Of a stretch of DNA of 64,000 nucleotides, positions 27,726 to 34,987 are shown one piece after another; positions within the stretch are counted from its first letter, which is position 1, and each line of letters begins with the position of its first letter. This DNA is from CAJOLV01 sp045631885 (lineage in GTDB: Bacteria; Bacillota_I; Bacilli_A; RFN20; CAG-826). The notes under the pieces are model-generated. The model saw only the letters and a program-made list of their open reading frames with translations. It was not told the origin of the DNA and searched no databases. Location of the stretch: assembly GCA_045631885.1 (NCBI GenBank), contig JAZQVN010000015.1, positions 1 to 64,000 of the forward strand, given 5' to 3'. The position numbers were made by a program, and so were the translations under genes.

Positions 27726-28180
27726 TACCCGATCCTTATTTTATCTTCGTCTAGTTCTCTTTTGAAACGATCATCCATTCTAGATCCGATAAAAACAATG
27801 TCGACTTCTTTTCCAAGAGCCTCTTCCAGTTCATCTTCTAAAAATCCCTGCTGGATAAATGTTTTAATATCTCCCGCTTCGCAATAGATATCAATATCAC
27901 TATCGTTATTAGCTTCTCCTCTAGCGTAACTGCCAAATAGATAAACTTCGTTAATGCCGTGTTTAGCTAAAACGGGAAGCATTCTTTCTTTAATCTGTTT
28001 GATTGTTAAAACGCTATTGTTGATATCTTTTTCAATCAAAGAATTAATGTATCCATTAATACTGGGAACAGAATGTAATTTCTCGATGGCATTAATGTTA
28101 TCTCTTCTCACACGAAAAGGAAACATCTTATAAGTGCTTTTGTTATATCCATCAATGTATTCTTTTTGATTGAACGCCAT
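27725..28180 (-). CDS. MNT-type nucleotidyltransferase with RHH-like N-terminus
   Basis: A 151-aa protein. Residues about 75-150 are a minimal nucleotidyltransferase domain with GSYARGEANNDSDIDI, the G-S-x10-D-x-D signature, and a third acidic segment VDIVF. The N-terminal 55 residues (FPFRVRRDNINAIEKL, then SINGYINSLIEKDI) resemble a ribbon-helix-helix repressor. MNT proteins are often antitoxins paired with HEPN toxins by AMPylating them, but no HEPN gene is adjacent. The start is set by GAGGA 9-13 nt upstream of 28180; an ATG six codons earlier has no ribosome site. Confidence 0.8.
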   Translation of the reverse strand: MAFNQKEYIDGYNKSTYKMFPFRVRRDNINAIEKLHSVPSINGYINSLIEKDINNSVLTIKQIKERMLPVLAKHGINEVYLFGSYARGEANNDSDIDIYCEAGDIKTFIQQGFLEDELEEALGKEVDIVFIGSRMDDRFKRELDEDKIRIG

Positions 28181-28255
28181 AGCTATTTCCTCGAGCATAT
28201 GATAGCATATGTAATTATATAAAACAACAAAACAAAAAGATAAAAAGGGGGGTCT

Positions 28256-30652
28256 TTAATTTATTAGCGTCTTTTTGAATTCTTCTGATTTTGATAAATC
28301 ATCTTGAAATGTTTTATTCGAAGGATTGCGTTCTACTAACTTCTTATAAATCGAGATAGCTTTATCAATGTAATACATTTTATCGTCTACAGGGATATAA
28401 GATGTTTGAGCGTATATTCTAGCGGCGATTTTTAAGTCTCTGTCAGTAAGAACCTTTTCATTTACTAAAGCGGTGTCCACTAATTCAACAGCTTTCAATA
28501 AATATGTTTTAATTTCTTCACGGTATTGATCGTTGTTAGAGAAAAAATAGTAAATCGAGTAGAAGAAATAACAATCCGCAAGACGGATTTGAGAACGAGC
28601 TAATTCTTCATATTTTCCAGTCATGATGTCATTACAAAACAAAATACACTTATCAATGTATTCTTTTGCCGTGGAATATTGTTTTAAACGCAAAAAGGCT
28701 GAGTGGGCTTTCAATAAAACATCATACGTTACTGTTAACCAATCATTAAAGAAATCACCATCAGCAAAATCACGATATTTCATACAATGTGAGCAGGCTC
28801 TTTCAATTGCGAATGAAGCACTAGATAAGTCATTAAGTTGAGTTAAAGCTCTATATTTTAATTCATATAGTTTTGCCATTTGAAGGTTATAATGTGCATC
28901 ATCCGGATATTTAGACAAGAAGCTTATTCTTTCATTGACAATCGATAAAGCAATATCATATTTATTTTCTATAATTATAAGTCGGTTCAAATAGTCAACA
29001 TAAACATTGATCTTGTCATATAAAAGAATTTTATTAAATTTGTCATCTTCACAAATTTTAAACATTTTATCCGTAATTTGAGGCGGAAAATTAAGTATTT
29101 GACATGCATCATGATAATAAATTAGAAGGAGTGAAGGATTGATACTATCTTTTTCCAATTCTGCACTTTGCAAACATTTATTAATGAAGAAACTAGCTAA
29201 TTTCATGTTGTTTGTTCTGTAGTAAAATAGTTTAGCTAAATGATAATATGGTGGATGTGTTGAATATAATAATGAATCTATTTTTTCTTTTACTTTAAGG
29301 TTAAAATCGTATACAATTCTCAGAGCTTTTAAATACGACTCTTTTGCTTTTAAAAAATCTCTTTTTTCGGCGTAAGCGTGTCCGATTGCGATATAGTCAT
29401 CTCGAACAGATCGCATTTTTATAAACGGAATTGTGTTTTGGCTTTTTGTTCTTCCAATCAACTTTTCTCTGAGTTTGATTGCTTTGTCGTTTTCACCAAC
29501 TTGACGATACAGATTGGATAATTCTTCATATTCCTTCTCATTGGTAATACTTAGTTCAGTTCTTTTGAAATATTCCTCATACCAATGAATAGCTTTATAA
29601 CGATTCTTCTCAACTTTTAAACCTTTTTGATATCTCTTGGCTAGTTCAAGCATCGCGCCAGCGCAACCTTGTTCTGCGGATTTCAAAAGTAGCTTTTCTC
29701 CTAATTCAATATTCACTTCTGCTCCAATGCCTTCTAAATAGCATATTCCAGCATCATAATCTTTCCATTTATCTTGTTCATGTGGCTCTATTCCTAAAGA
29801 CTTGATCAAAACATCCTTTAAAGACTTATCATCTAATGCAAAAACATTTTTCAATCCTTTAAATACACGTTTTGTTTTAAAGTTAGAGACATCTTCTAAT
29901 TTGACCGCGACTATTTCTTTCTTTTTATCAATTGAATAAGGGAACTCTTTATTAATAATATAGTTATTAGATTCAAAACAATTTTCAGTCAAAGTAAGTA
30001 ATACCAAATCAGATTCATCAATATTCTTTTCTATTTCTTTATGAAAATCTTCTCCAGGGGTTAAAAAATAATCAAACCAAAATGAAACATATTTAAACTC
30101 TTCAAATCGATGGATATATTTCATCGCTTCCACAACTTTAGGGAAATCTTTTTTACGATATGAAATAAAAATCTTCTTTTCAAAGATGAATTCCAGTCTA
30201 TTTAGGTTTGCTGATCTTTTGAACTGTTCAAAATAATTGTTAATTTTCTTTGGATATAAAGAACTATTGTAAATAAGATATTCAATATCACCAAATAAGT
30301 CTTGATACTTATCAATTATTTTTTCATCCACTATAAGTGGAAGCATTCTCAAGTGCTCTTTCTCAATGATAGGTAGTAATGATGTTCTAAACTCGCTATT
30401 GTCTAAAAATAGTTCTTCGTTAACTAAAACAATAATGACAGACATATTGGAAATGGCTACGACATCTTCCTCAGAAAAGCTTTTATCGTAATCTTGTTTA
30501 CCATATATGCCAAGAGTGTGTTTATTACTTTCAATTGAATCGATAATAAATGGAATAAGATTATTAGTGGTCTTGCTCCCGTAGATAAATACACGACATA
30601 AAGAAGAGGCGTTCGATAATTTCTCCTTACTTAACTGAACAACGTTAGACAT
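28256..30652 (-). CDS. TIR-domain protein with Sel1 and TPR-like repeats
   Basis: A 798-aa protein. Residues about 160-285 are a TIR domain: KKIFISYRKKDF, then LTPGEDFHKEIEKNIDESD and a Glu in the IINKEFPYS segment at the usual catalytic position. The first 150 residues look like a second, degenerate TIR-like fold (VFIYGSK, SVIIVLVNEELF). Residues about 300-360 hold Sel1-like repeats (DAGICYLEGIG, GAMLELAKRYQKG), and the rest to the end is helical TPR-like repeat sequence. TIR enzymes often cleave NAD in antiphage defence, while the repeats bind partners. A TATAAT box lies 6 nt before the ATG. No other defence gene is next to it, so a regulatory role is possible. Confidence 0.85.
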   Translation of the reverse strand: MSNVVQLSKEKLSNASSLCRVFIYGSKTTNNLIPFIIDSIESNKHTLGIYGKQDYDKSFSEEDVVAISNMSVIIVLVNEELFLDNSEFRTSLLPIIEKEHLRMLPLIVDEKIIDKYQDLFGDIEYLIYNSSLYPKKINNYFEQFKRSANLNRLEFIFEKKIFISYRKKDFPKVVEAMKYIHRFEEFKYVSFWFDYFLTPGEDFHKEIEKNIDESDLVLLTLTENCFESNNYIINKEFPYSIDKKKEIVAVKLEDVSNFKTKRVFKGLKNVFALDDKSLKDVLIKSLGIEPHEQDKWKDYDAGICYLEGIGAEVNIELGEKLLLKSAEQGCAGAMLELAKRYQKGLKVEKNRYKAIHWYEEYFKRTELSITNEKEYEELSNLYRQVGENDKAIKLREKLIGRTKSQNTIPFIKMRSVRDDYIAIGHAYAEKRDFLKAKESYLKALRIVYDFNLKVKEKIDSLLYSTHPPYYHLAKLFYYRTNNMKLASFFINKCLQSAELEKDSINPSLLLIYYHDACQILNFPPQITDKMFKICEDDKFNKILLYDKINVYVDYLNRLIIIENKYDIALSIVNERISFLSKYPDDAHYNLQMAKLYELKYRALTQLNDLSSASFAIERACSHCMKYRDFADGDFFNDWLTVTYDVLLKAHSAFLRLKQYSTAKEYIDKCILFCNDIMTGKYEELARSQIRLADCYFFYSIYYFFSNNDQYREEIKTYLLKAVELVDTALVNEKVLTDRDLKIAARIYAQTSYIPVDDKMYYIDKAISIYKKLVERNPSNKTFQDDLSKSEEFKKTLIN

Positions 30653-30674
30653 ATTTCAATTATAAACTGCACAC

Positions 30675-30706
30675 AAAAAGAGGAAAATATACACTTTCCT
30701 CTTTCT
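30675..30706 (-). terminator. Intrinsic terminator after the DUF2188 gene
   Basis: A 10-bp stem AAAGAGGAAA/TTTCCTCTTT with an 8-nt loop is followed on the minus strand by TTTTT-rich sequence. Confidence 0.8.
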
Positions 30707-30720
30707 ATGTTTATTAGTAA

Positions 30721-31041
30721 TTATTTCTTACTCTTAATTCTACCCTTGCTTGCGCCTTTGGAATTATGAACAAGCATTTTACCACCTTGGTTATCCGCCA
30801 TAACTTTTGTATATTCAATGGCTTCTTTTTGGGTGTTAAATAATTTGATAGCTTTTTGTCCACCGGCGTATTTTACTTCCCATTTACCATCCGCTCTTTT
30901 GACGACATGGTAGTTACGGTAATTGACTTCTTTAACTTCTTCTTTGACCGCTTTCTTCGGGGCTTCTTTCTTACCGGCTGGTTTCTTTTCAACTGGTTTT
31001 TTCTCCGCAGGTTTTTTCGCTGCTGGTTTTTTTGCTGGCAT
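30721..31041 (-). CDS. DUF2188-domain protein with histone-like Lys/Pro/Ala tail
   Basis: A 106-aa very basic protein. The first 35 residues are repeated K-K-P-A and K-K-P-V units, like eukaryotic histone H1 tails. Residues about 43-100 form a DUF2188 domain: YHVVKRADGKWEVKYAGGQKA, then FNTQKEAIEY and SKGRIKSK. The function of DUF2188 is not known to me; the basic tail suggests nucleic-acid binding. A clear GAAGGAAG lies before the ATG. It is monocistronic with its own terminator. Confidence 0.85.
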   Translation of the reverse strand: MPAKKPAAKKPAEKKPVEKKPAGKKEAPKKAVKEEVKEVNYRNYHVVKRADGKWEVKYAGGQKAIKLFNTQKEAIEYTKVMADNQGGKMLVHNSKGASKGRIKSKK

Positions 31042-31073
31042 AATATTTTCTTCCTTCTTCCTTAATTAATAAG

Positions 31074-31601
31074 TTATACCAATTCGTCTTCTTTTTCTAT
31101 ATCGGAAGTTTTCTTTCCTTTAAAAAATATAATCGCGCTTATGATAATTAATGGGATAATATAGCCTCCAAAATCGATCATCACATCTTTAAATTCACCA
31201 CTTCTTCCAGGGACAAATAATTGTATGATTTCTGTCAAAATCGCTAAAAAGAGGCCGGAACTAGCGGAAATAATGAGAAAAATCCAACATTTCTTAGTTA
31301 AATCATAATAGATAAATTTAATTGATAAAGTAGTAAAAATTCCACTTATCAAAAACAAACCAAAGTGGCCAACTAGTTTTCTAATAACTGATGAAAACTC
31401 TGAATAATTTTCTTCATTAATCGTACCGGGTTTTATCCCGTTTAAGATATTGGATAATAGATCCACGATGAATCCGCTTTCATGAGATGATTGATGAGCG
31501 TTCATACAAGAATTGACAATGATGAAAACATTTATCGCGACTGATAAAACGATAATTAACAACTGCCACCACTGATAGAGATAAATAAACTTTTTCATCA
31601 T
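31074..31601 (-). CDS. VanZ-like family membrane protein
   Basis: A 175-aa protein with four hydrophobic segments and the VanZ-like arrangement: an early S-x-x-S region, KLVGHFGLFLISG, then LTEIIQLFVPGRSGEFKDVMID, which is the family's most conserved stretch. VanZ proteins give low-level teicoplanin resistance in enterococci, but most homologues have no known role. The frame opens at 31640 inside the terminator of the upstream gene, so the ATG at 31601 is preferred. No Shine-Dalgarno sequence is present. Confidence 0.83.
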   Translation of the reverse strand: MMKKFIYLYQWWQLLIIVLSVAINVFIIVNSCMNAHQSSHESGFIVDLLSNILNGIKPGTINEENYSEFSSVIRKLVGHFGLFLISGIFTTLSIKFIYYDLTKKCWIFLIISASSGLFLAILTEIIQLFVPGRSGEFKDVMIDFGGYIIPLIIISAIIFFKGKKTSDIEKEDELV

Positions 31602-31613
31602 AAAAATGATAAA

Positions 31614-31637
31614 GAAAAAAGGTGGAAAATTCCACCT
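31614..31637 (-). terminator. Intrinsic terminator after the desulfoferrodoxin gene
   Basis: An 8-bp stem AGGTGGAA/TTCCACCT with a 2-nt minimal loop is followed on the minus strand by six T residues. Confidence 0.85.
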
Positions 31638-31655
31638 CATTAATATTGATATAAA

Positions 31656-32027
31656 TTATTCAGCTTTATATAATCCGTGTAAGTTGCAGTATTCATAAAC
31701 CGCGACAACTTTTTCACCTTCTAATAAAGCGAATTGAGCTTCTGGGGCTTGTCCTGGTTTTAAGATTTTTCTTTGATTACCAAGATTTGTTTCTAAAACA
31801 ACCCATTGAATGTAGTGAGCGTCTAACATTGGGTGAGCAACTTCACCGACTTTAACGCTGACGATTTGATCTTTAACTTCAAAGACTGGTAAGTGTTTTT
31901 CATGCGCACCATCTTGGGTGTTCACCGGTAATTCTTCCATTGGTCTACCACAGCAAATGGTTGGAACCGCTCTTTCTTCGACCATAGCAATAATTTTTCC
32001 ACAGACTGGACATTTATAGAATTTCAT
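31656..32027 (-). CDS. Desulfoferrodoxin-type superoxide reductase
   Basis: A 123-aa two-iron superoxide reductase that reduces superoxide to peroxide in anaerobes. The N-terminal desulforedoxin centre has CPVCGK (6-11) and the vicinal pair CC (25-26). The catalytic iron ligands follow: HEKHLPVF, HPMLDAHYIQWV and the C-terminal CNLHGLY. GGAGAA lies before the ATG. It stands alone between terminators. It supports an anaerobic lifestyle with some oxygen exposure. Confidence 0.94.
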   Translation of the reverse strand: MKFYKCPVCGKIIAMVEERAVPTICCGRPMEELPVNTQDGAHEKHLPVFEVKDQIVSVKVGEVAHPMLDAHYIQWVVLETNLGNQRKILKPGQAPEAQFALLEGEKVVAVYEYCNLHGLYKAE

Positions 32028-32111
32028 ATGTATTCTCCTTCTCTACTTTCATCATAGGCAAAAAATAAGTTTCTCACAATACATAATATTTTCTATATAA
32101 TATTATTTGCT

Positions 32112-33074
32112 ATGATTAAGTTTATTTGTCTCGAAAAAGAACCATTAGCATTCGAAAGTAACATTAATCTCATCCAAAAGAATGTCTCTCCATTTAAGGA
32201 GATATTAAAAAAGAATGATTACACATCATATTCTTTTGTTAAAGATGAAGATGAGGCGAATGGCTTTTCTTTTACTAATGTTTTTCAATTACAAGTAAAT
32301 GTCAAAGGTGTTGGAGAATTCCATATCTTACTCAATAGAGAAAATTTAGATAAAGATAATCTTATTAATGGAATCGCATCCTTAAAAGAAATAATCGTTA
32401 ATGATGAAGAAAGCGCGAAATATAAGTTAAGTGAATTATTTAATCTTGTGAAAGACTATAATCCTCTATTTATTATTTCTTCTTTATTTAAGAATTCTTT
32501 AATTAATAACGAGTCATTGCTTTCTTTATATCAATTAGATGTTCCATTATTTTATGTTGATGAACCAAAAGAGGCAATTGAAGAAAAAGTCATTGAGCCA
32601 ACATCAATAGAAAAAGAGAAAACACATACTGGCTTTAAACATATCGGTCAAGTCATTGTCAAAAATAAATACCATCTTTTGTTATTGCTCGTCGCTTCAC
32701 TATTAATTGAATCCACGATTCCATTAGGTATCCTAAATGTCTATTCACAAAACGGTCTTGCTGTATTCTTATTCATCTGCGCGGTCATTGGTATGGCGAT
32801 GAACGGATACACATATTGGGACTATTTCAAGAAGAGAGGATTCAAGGATCCATTATTCTTATTAAGTATCATCAGTGACCTCATCGGCTTCGGTGGAGGT
32901 ATTGGAGGATTTGTCATTTTCTATAACATTTCCACGAAACCAGAAAACGACATTGGTTTAGGCAAATACATACTCATCGGTGGGCTTGCCTGCCTAGGAA
33001 TATGCCTTCTCACAATTGTCATTTGTTACTTCTTACCAAAGCTCATTAATAAACTCAAAAAGAAAGAAAAATAA
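32112..33074 (+). CDS. Membrane protein of unknown function
   Basis: A 320-aa protein I do not recognise. Residues 1 to about 175 form a soluble acidic domain, followed by a basic boundary and four hydrophobic helices between residues about 190 and 310 with a glycine-rich pair (LIGFGGGIGGFVIF). The C-terminus is Lys-rich. The soluble part should face the cytosol. A TATAAT box lies 10 nt before the ATG without a Shine-Dalgarno sequence, and a terminator follows, so it is a single and possibly leaderless gene. Confidence 0.75.
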   Translation: MIKFICLEKEPLAFESNINLIQKNVSPFKEILKKNDYTSYSFVKDEDEANGFSFTNVFQLQVNVKGVGEFHILLNRENLDKDNLINGIASLKEIIVNDEESAKYKLSELFNLVKDYNPLFIISSLFKNSLINNESLLSLYQLDVPLFYVDEPKEAIEEKVIEPTSIEKEKTHTGFKHIGQVIVKNKYHLLLLLVASLLIESTIPLGILNVYSQNGLAVFLFICAVIGMAMNGYTYWDYFKKRGFKDPLFLLSIISDLIGFGGGIGGFVIFYNISTKPENDIGLGKYILIGGLACLGICLLTIVICYFLPKLINKLKKKEK

Positions 33075-33077
33075 AGG

Positions 33078-33108
33078 TCCAATTATTCATCGGTAATTGG
33101 ATTTTTTT
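33078..33108 (+). terminator. Intrinsic terminator
   Basis: The 8-bp stem TCCAATTA/TAATTGGA with an 8-nt loop is followed by seven T residues. Confidence 0.87.
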
Positions 33109-33240
33109 ATTAGTTAAAAACACAAAAAGAGAAAATTTATAAAAATATTTTTCATTTTAATTTTCCTAGCAAAAACCAATTATTTTGCTGCAAAAACCCG
33201 TTTTTTTGAAATTTTTGCCCTTTTTCGCGATTTTTAATAT

Positions 33241-33478
33241 TTGATTTTTATACTCTACTATGCTACTATTTCTATGCTCGATAAAACATATTAGATATGA
33301 ACACGAGTCGTTTGTGATGAGTGTAATAGCGAAATTCTCTATCGAGCACAACATAAAGGGTTCACTAATGGTTATTGAAGATCGGAAACGATAACCGCCC
33401 TAGTGTCCCGCATAAATAGTTTGTTTGACTTAAAGTCCTTCCATACTAACCCTTATTCGCAAGAGTAAGGGCTTTTAT
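33241..33478 (+). ncRNA. Candidate structured RNA, about 200 nt, with own promoter and terminator
   Basis: No convincing gene lies between 33075 and 33527. The stretch contains TTGATT (33241-33246) and TACTAT (33264-33269) spaced by 17 nt, predicting a start near 33276. Downstream are an 8-bp long-range stem GCTCGATA/TATCGAGC enclosing about 60 nt (with an inner CATAT/ATATG hairpin). A second compound hairpin follows, GGG-CACTA pairing with TAGTG-CCC outside and GGTTATTG/CGATAACC inside, capped near GGAAAC. An intrinsic terminator closes it at 33450-33478. It does not match T-box, FMN, SAM, tmRNA or SRP signatures I know. It could be a 6S-like RNA or a leader for the gene at 33528. Confidence 0.55.
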
Positions 33479-33527
33479 TTTATTACCATGATTGTATAAT
33501 GACTAATGGATACTCGGGGGTTATATT

Positions 33528-34448
33528 ATGAGTTCGTTTAAAGATTTAAGAATTGTCGATAACTTCTATCAGACAAGTGCATTTTTCCCAATGCCCACTA
33601 TTTTGATTTCTACCTTAGATGAAGAAGGTAACACAACATTAGGAGCCTACTCCTTATGCTTCCCTTATTACATCGCTGGTAAGAGTTATTATGCGATGAT
33701 ATTAGAATGTCGTAATTCATCTAACACCGCGCAGAATATCTTAAGAACAGGTAAGTGCGCGTTAAATTTCTTAGAAGATGATAGAAAAGATTTTGCCACT
33801 ACTGTTAAATTAGGTTTCCCAGGTGAAACACCAAAAGAGAAGATGGCTAAATCTAATTTTGTTTTAGAGAAAGGACAAGCTGAGGGAGAAAGACCTTTAG
33901 TCATCCAAAAAGCTTACCAGGTCTTTGAATGTACTTGGGATGATACTTTAGAGGATGCATATGAAGACAAGACTAAAATCGGCCAATTAGAAGGTATTGA
34001 AGGACCATATCGTAACTTCAATGGTGTTACTTCTAAATTCGGATGCCACTTCATCTTAAAAATCGATAAGATCCTCATGAAAGAGAAATTCTATAACGCG
34101 ATTATTAACGGAGTCAAAGCTAATAACTTCCCAAAAGTTCCTGTTGATTATGGTTATAGAGATTCCACATATTTCTGGTATACAAGATTTAAATCTAAAC
34201 CAATTAAAGAACCTATTCCCGCGGGAAAAGAAGCAAGTGTTGATTCAGTCATGTACGCGGCTAATAGAATTGATGACAAGATTAAATTCACTAAAGAAGC
34301 TTGCCAGATGATTGTGAAGATTCCTCGTGTCTTCTTAAAAGCGGCTTTAACTCAAATGGTCAATTATGCAAGAGAAAAAGGTTGGACATTAATTGATGTC
34401 GAACAGATGAAAGAAATTCGCGATAAAAGAAGCAAAGAAAAGAAATAA
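33528..34448 (+). CDS. Flavin reductase-like (FMN-binding split barrel) protein
   Basis: A 306-aa protein. Residues about 10-205 form the flavin-reductase-like split barrel typical of NAD(P)H:FMN oxidoreductases and diffusible flavoproteins: PMPTILISTLDEEGNT and SSNTAQNILRTGKCALNFL. The last 55 residues (FTKEACQMIVKIPRVFLK, then YAREKGWTLIDVEQM) resemble the small helical PCP_red domain found at the end of other redox proteins. The Gly-rich CGGGGG-type ribosome site is just upstream. A TATAAT box lies at 33490-33496, after the candidate ncRNA terminator. Substrate unknown. Confidence 0.82.
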   Translation: MSSFKDLRIVDNFYQTSAFFPMPTILISTLDEEGNTTLGAYSLCFPYYIAGKSYYAMILECRNSSNTAQNILRTGKCALNFLEDDRKDFATTVKLGFPGETPKEKMAKSNFVLEKGQAEGERPLVIQKAYQVFECTWDDTLEDAYEDKTKIGQLEGIEGPYRNFNGVTSKFGCHFILKIDKILMKEKFYNAIINGVKANNFPKVPVDYGYRDSTYFWYTRFKSKPIKEPIPAGKEASVDSVMYAANRIDDKIKFTKEACQMIVKIPRVFLKAALTQMVNYAREKGWTLIDVEQMKEIRDKRSKEKK

Positions 34449-34468
34449 TTCAAAATTTTAACTAGATT

Positions 34469-34495
34469 AAGACCTTTAAGGTCTTTTTCTTTTTG
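34469..34495 (+). terminator. Intrinsic terminator after the flavin reductase gene
   Basis: The AAGACCT/AGGTCTT stem with a 3-nt loop is followed by TTTCTTTTT. Confidence 0.85.
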
Positions 34496-34559
34496 CCAAA
34501 AAATTTTTTAAAGAAATTTACGATTTTTTGCGACAAAATGACCATTTTTTTTCGCATTA

Positions 34560-34722
34560 GTATATGGAGGCTTAAAATAGTGTTTCAACATTATAGGCAG
34601 CTTTCGTCCGTCCTCTCGGAAGGGAGGATTAATACTTGCTAGGACTCTTGGCCAGGAGAGTAGCAATACTTCTTCTGGTAATTGTGTTGGTTCTATTATT
34701 TGCCGGCTTGTCCGCCTAGGTA
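34560..34722. other. Non-coding stretch rich in hairpins
   Basis: This stretch contains two clear hairpins. One is TCCTC/GAGGA at about 34609-34626. The other is a compound stem, TTGCT/AGCAA outside and ACTCT/AGAGT inside, at about 34636-34667. An 82-codon minus frame crosses it but has no ribosome site and no recognisable protein. The strand of any RNA is unclear; it lies directly downstream of the two small RNA genes. Confidence 0.35.
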
Positions 34723-34728
34723 GAATTG

Positions 34729-34789
34729 AAAAAAGGCTCCCGAGGGAGTCTTCCATAACGAGAGGTTGACGTTAACAACCTCCCCACAC
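34729..34789 (-). ncRNA. Small RNA gene, copy A of a tandem pair
   Basis: A predicted RNA of about 60 nt. The promoter is TTGAAA (34819-34824) and TAAAAT (34796-34801) with 17 nt spacing. The RNA starts near GTGTGGGG, forms a hairpin GGAGGTTG...CAACCTC with loop TTAACGT, and ends in a terminator (34729-34757) with a T run. Copy B 156 bp upstream has nearly the same promoter and first hairpin but a terminator stem of different sequence and the same shape. One arm resembles a Shine-Dalgarno sequence and the other could pair with one. Confidence 0.6.
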
Positions 34790-34884
34790 AATTTTATTTT
34801 AACGATAACAGGAGCGCATTTCAAGTAGGACGGGGCTCCCGCCTCCTAGAACACTCGTTTTGGCAATAGCGCTTAGGTAGAATC

Positions 34885-34949
34885 AAAAAAGAGATCCCGT
34901 GAAGGATCTCCAACTACCGAGAGGTTGACGTTAACAACCTCCCCACAAC
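34885..34949 (-). ncRNA. Small RNA gene, copy B of a tandem pair
   Basis: Paralogue of copy A. The promoter is TAGAAA (34979-34984) and TACAAT (34956-34961), again 17 nt apart; a TATAAT lies 5 nt further on. The hairpin GAGGTTG/CAACCTC is identical to copy A. The terminator stem GAGATCC/GGATCTC keeps pairing although its sequence differs from copy A. It begins directly after the stop codon of the last gene of the SipW/c-di-GMP operon. Confidence 0.6.
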
Positions 34950-34987
34950 AATTATATTGTAACGATAACAGGAGCGTATTTCTAGCG

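Noticed and set aside
33166..33354. 62-codon minus-strand frame
   Set aside because: No ribosome site and no recognisable protein; it overlaps the promoter and first stem of the candidate RNA.
33276..33500. T-box or FMN riboswitch for the flavin reductase gene
   Set aside because: The T-box specifier and TGGNACCGCG sequences and the FMN-box conserved blocks are absent.
34508..34756. 82-codon minus-strand frame
   Set aside because: It covers the copy A terminator and hairpin-rich sequence, with no Shine-Dalgarno sequence and no family resemblance.
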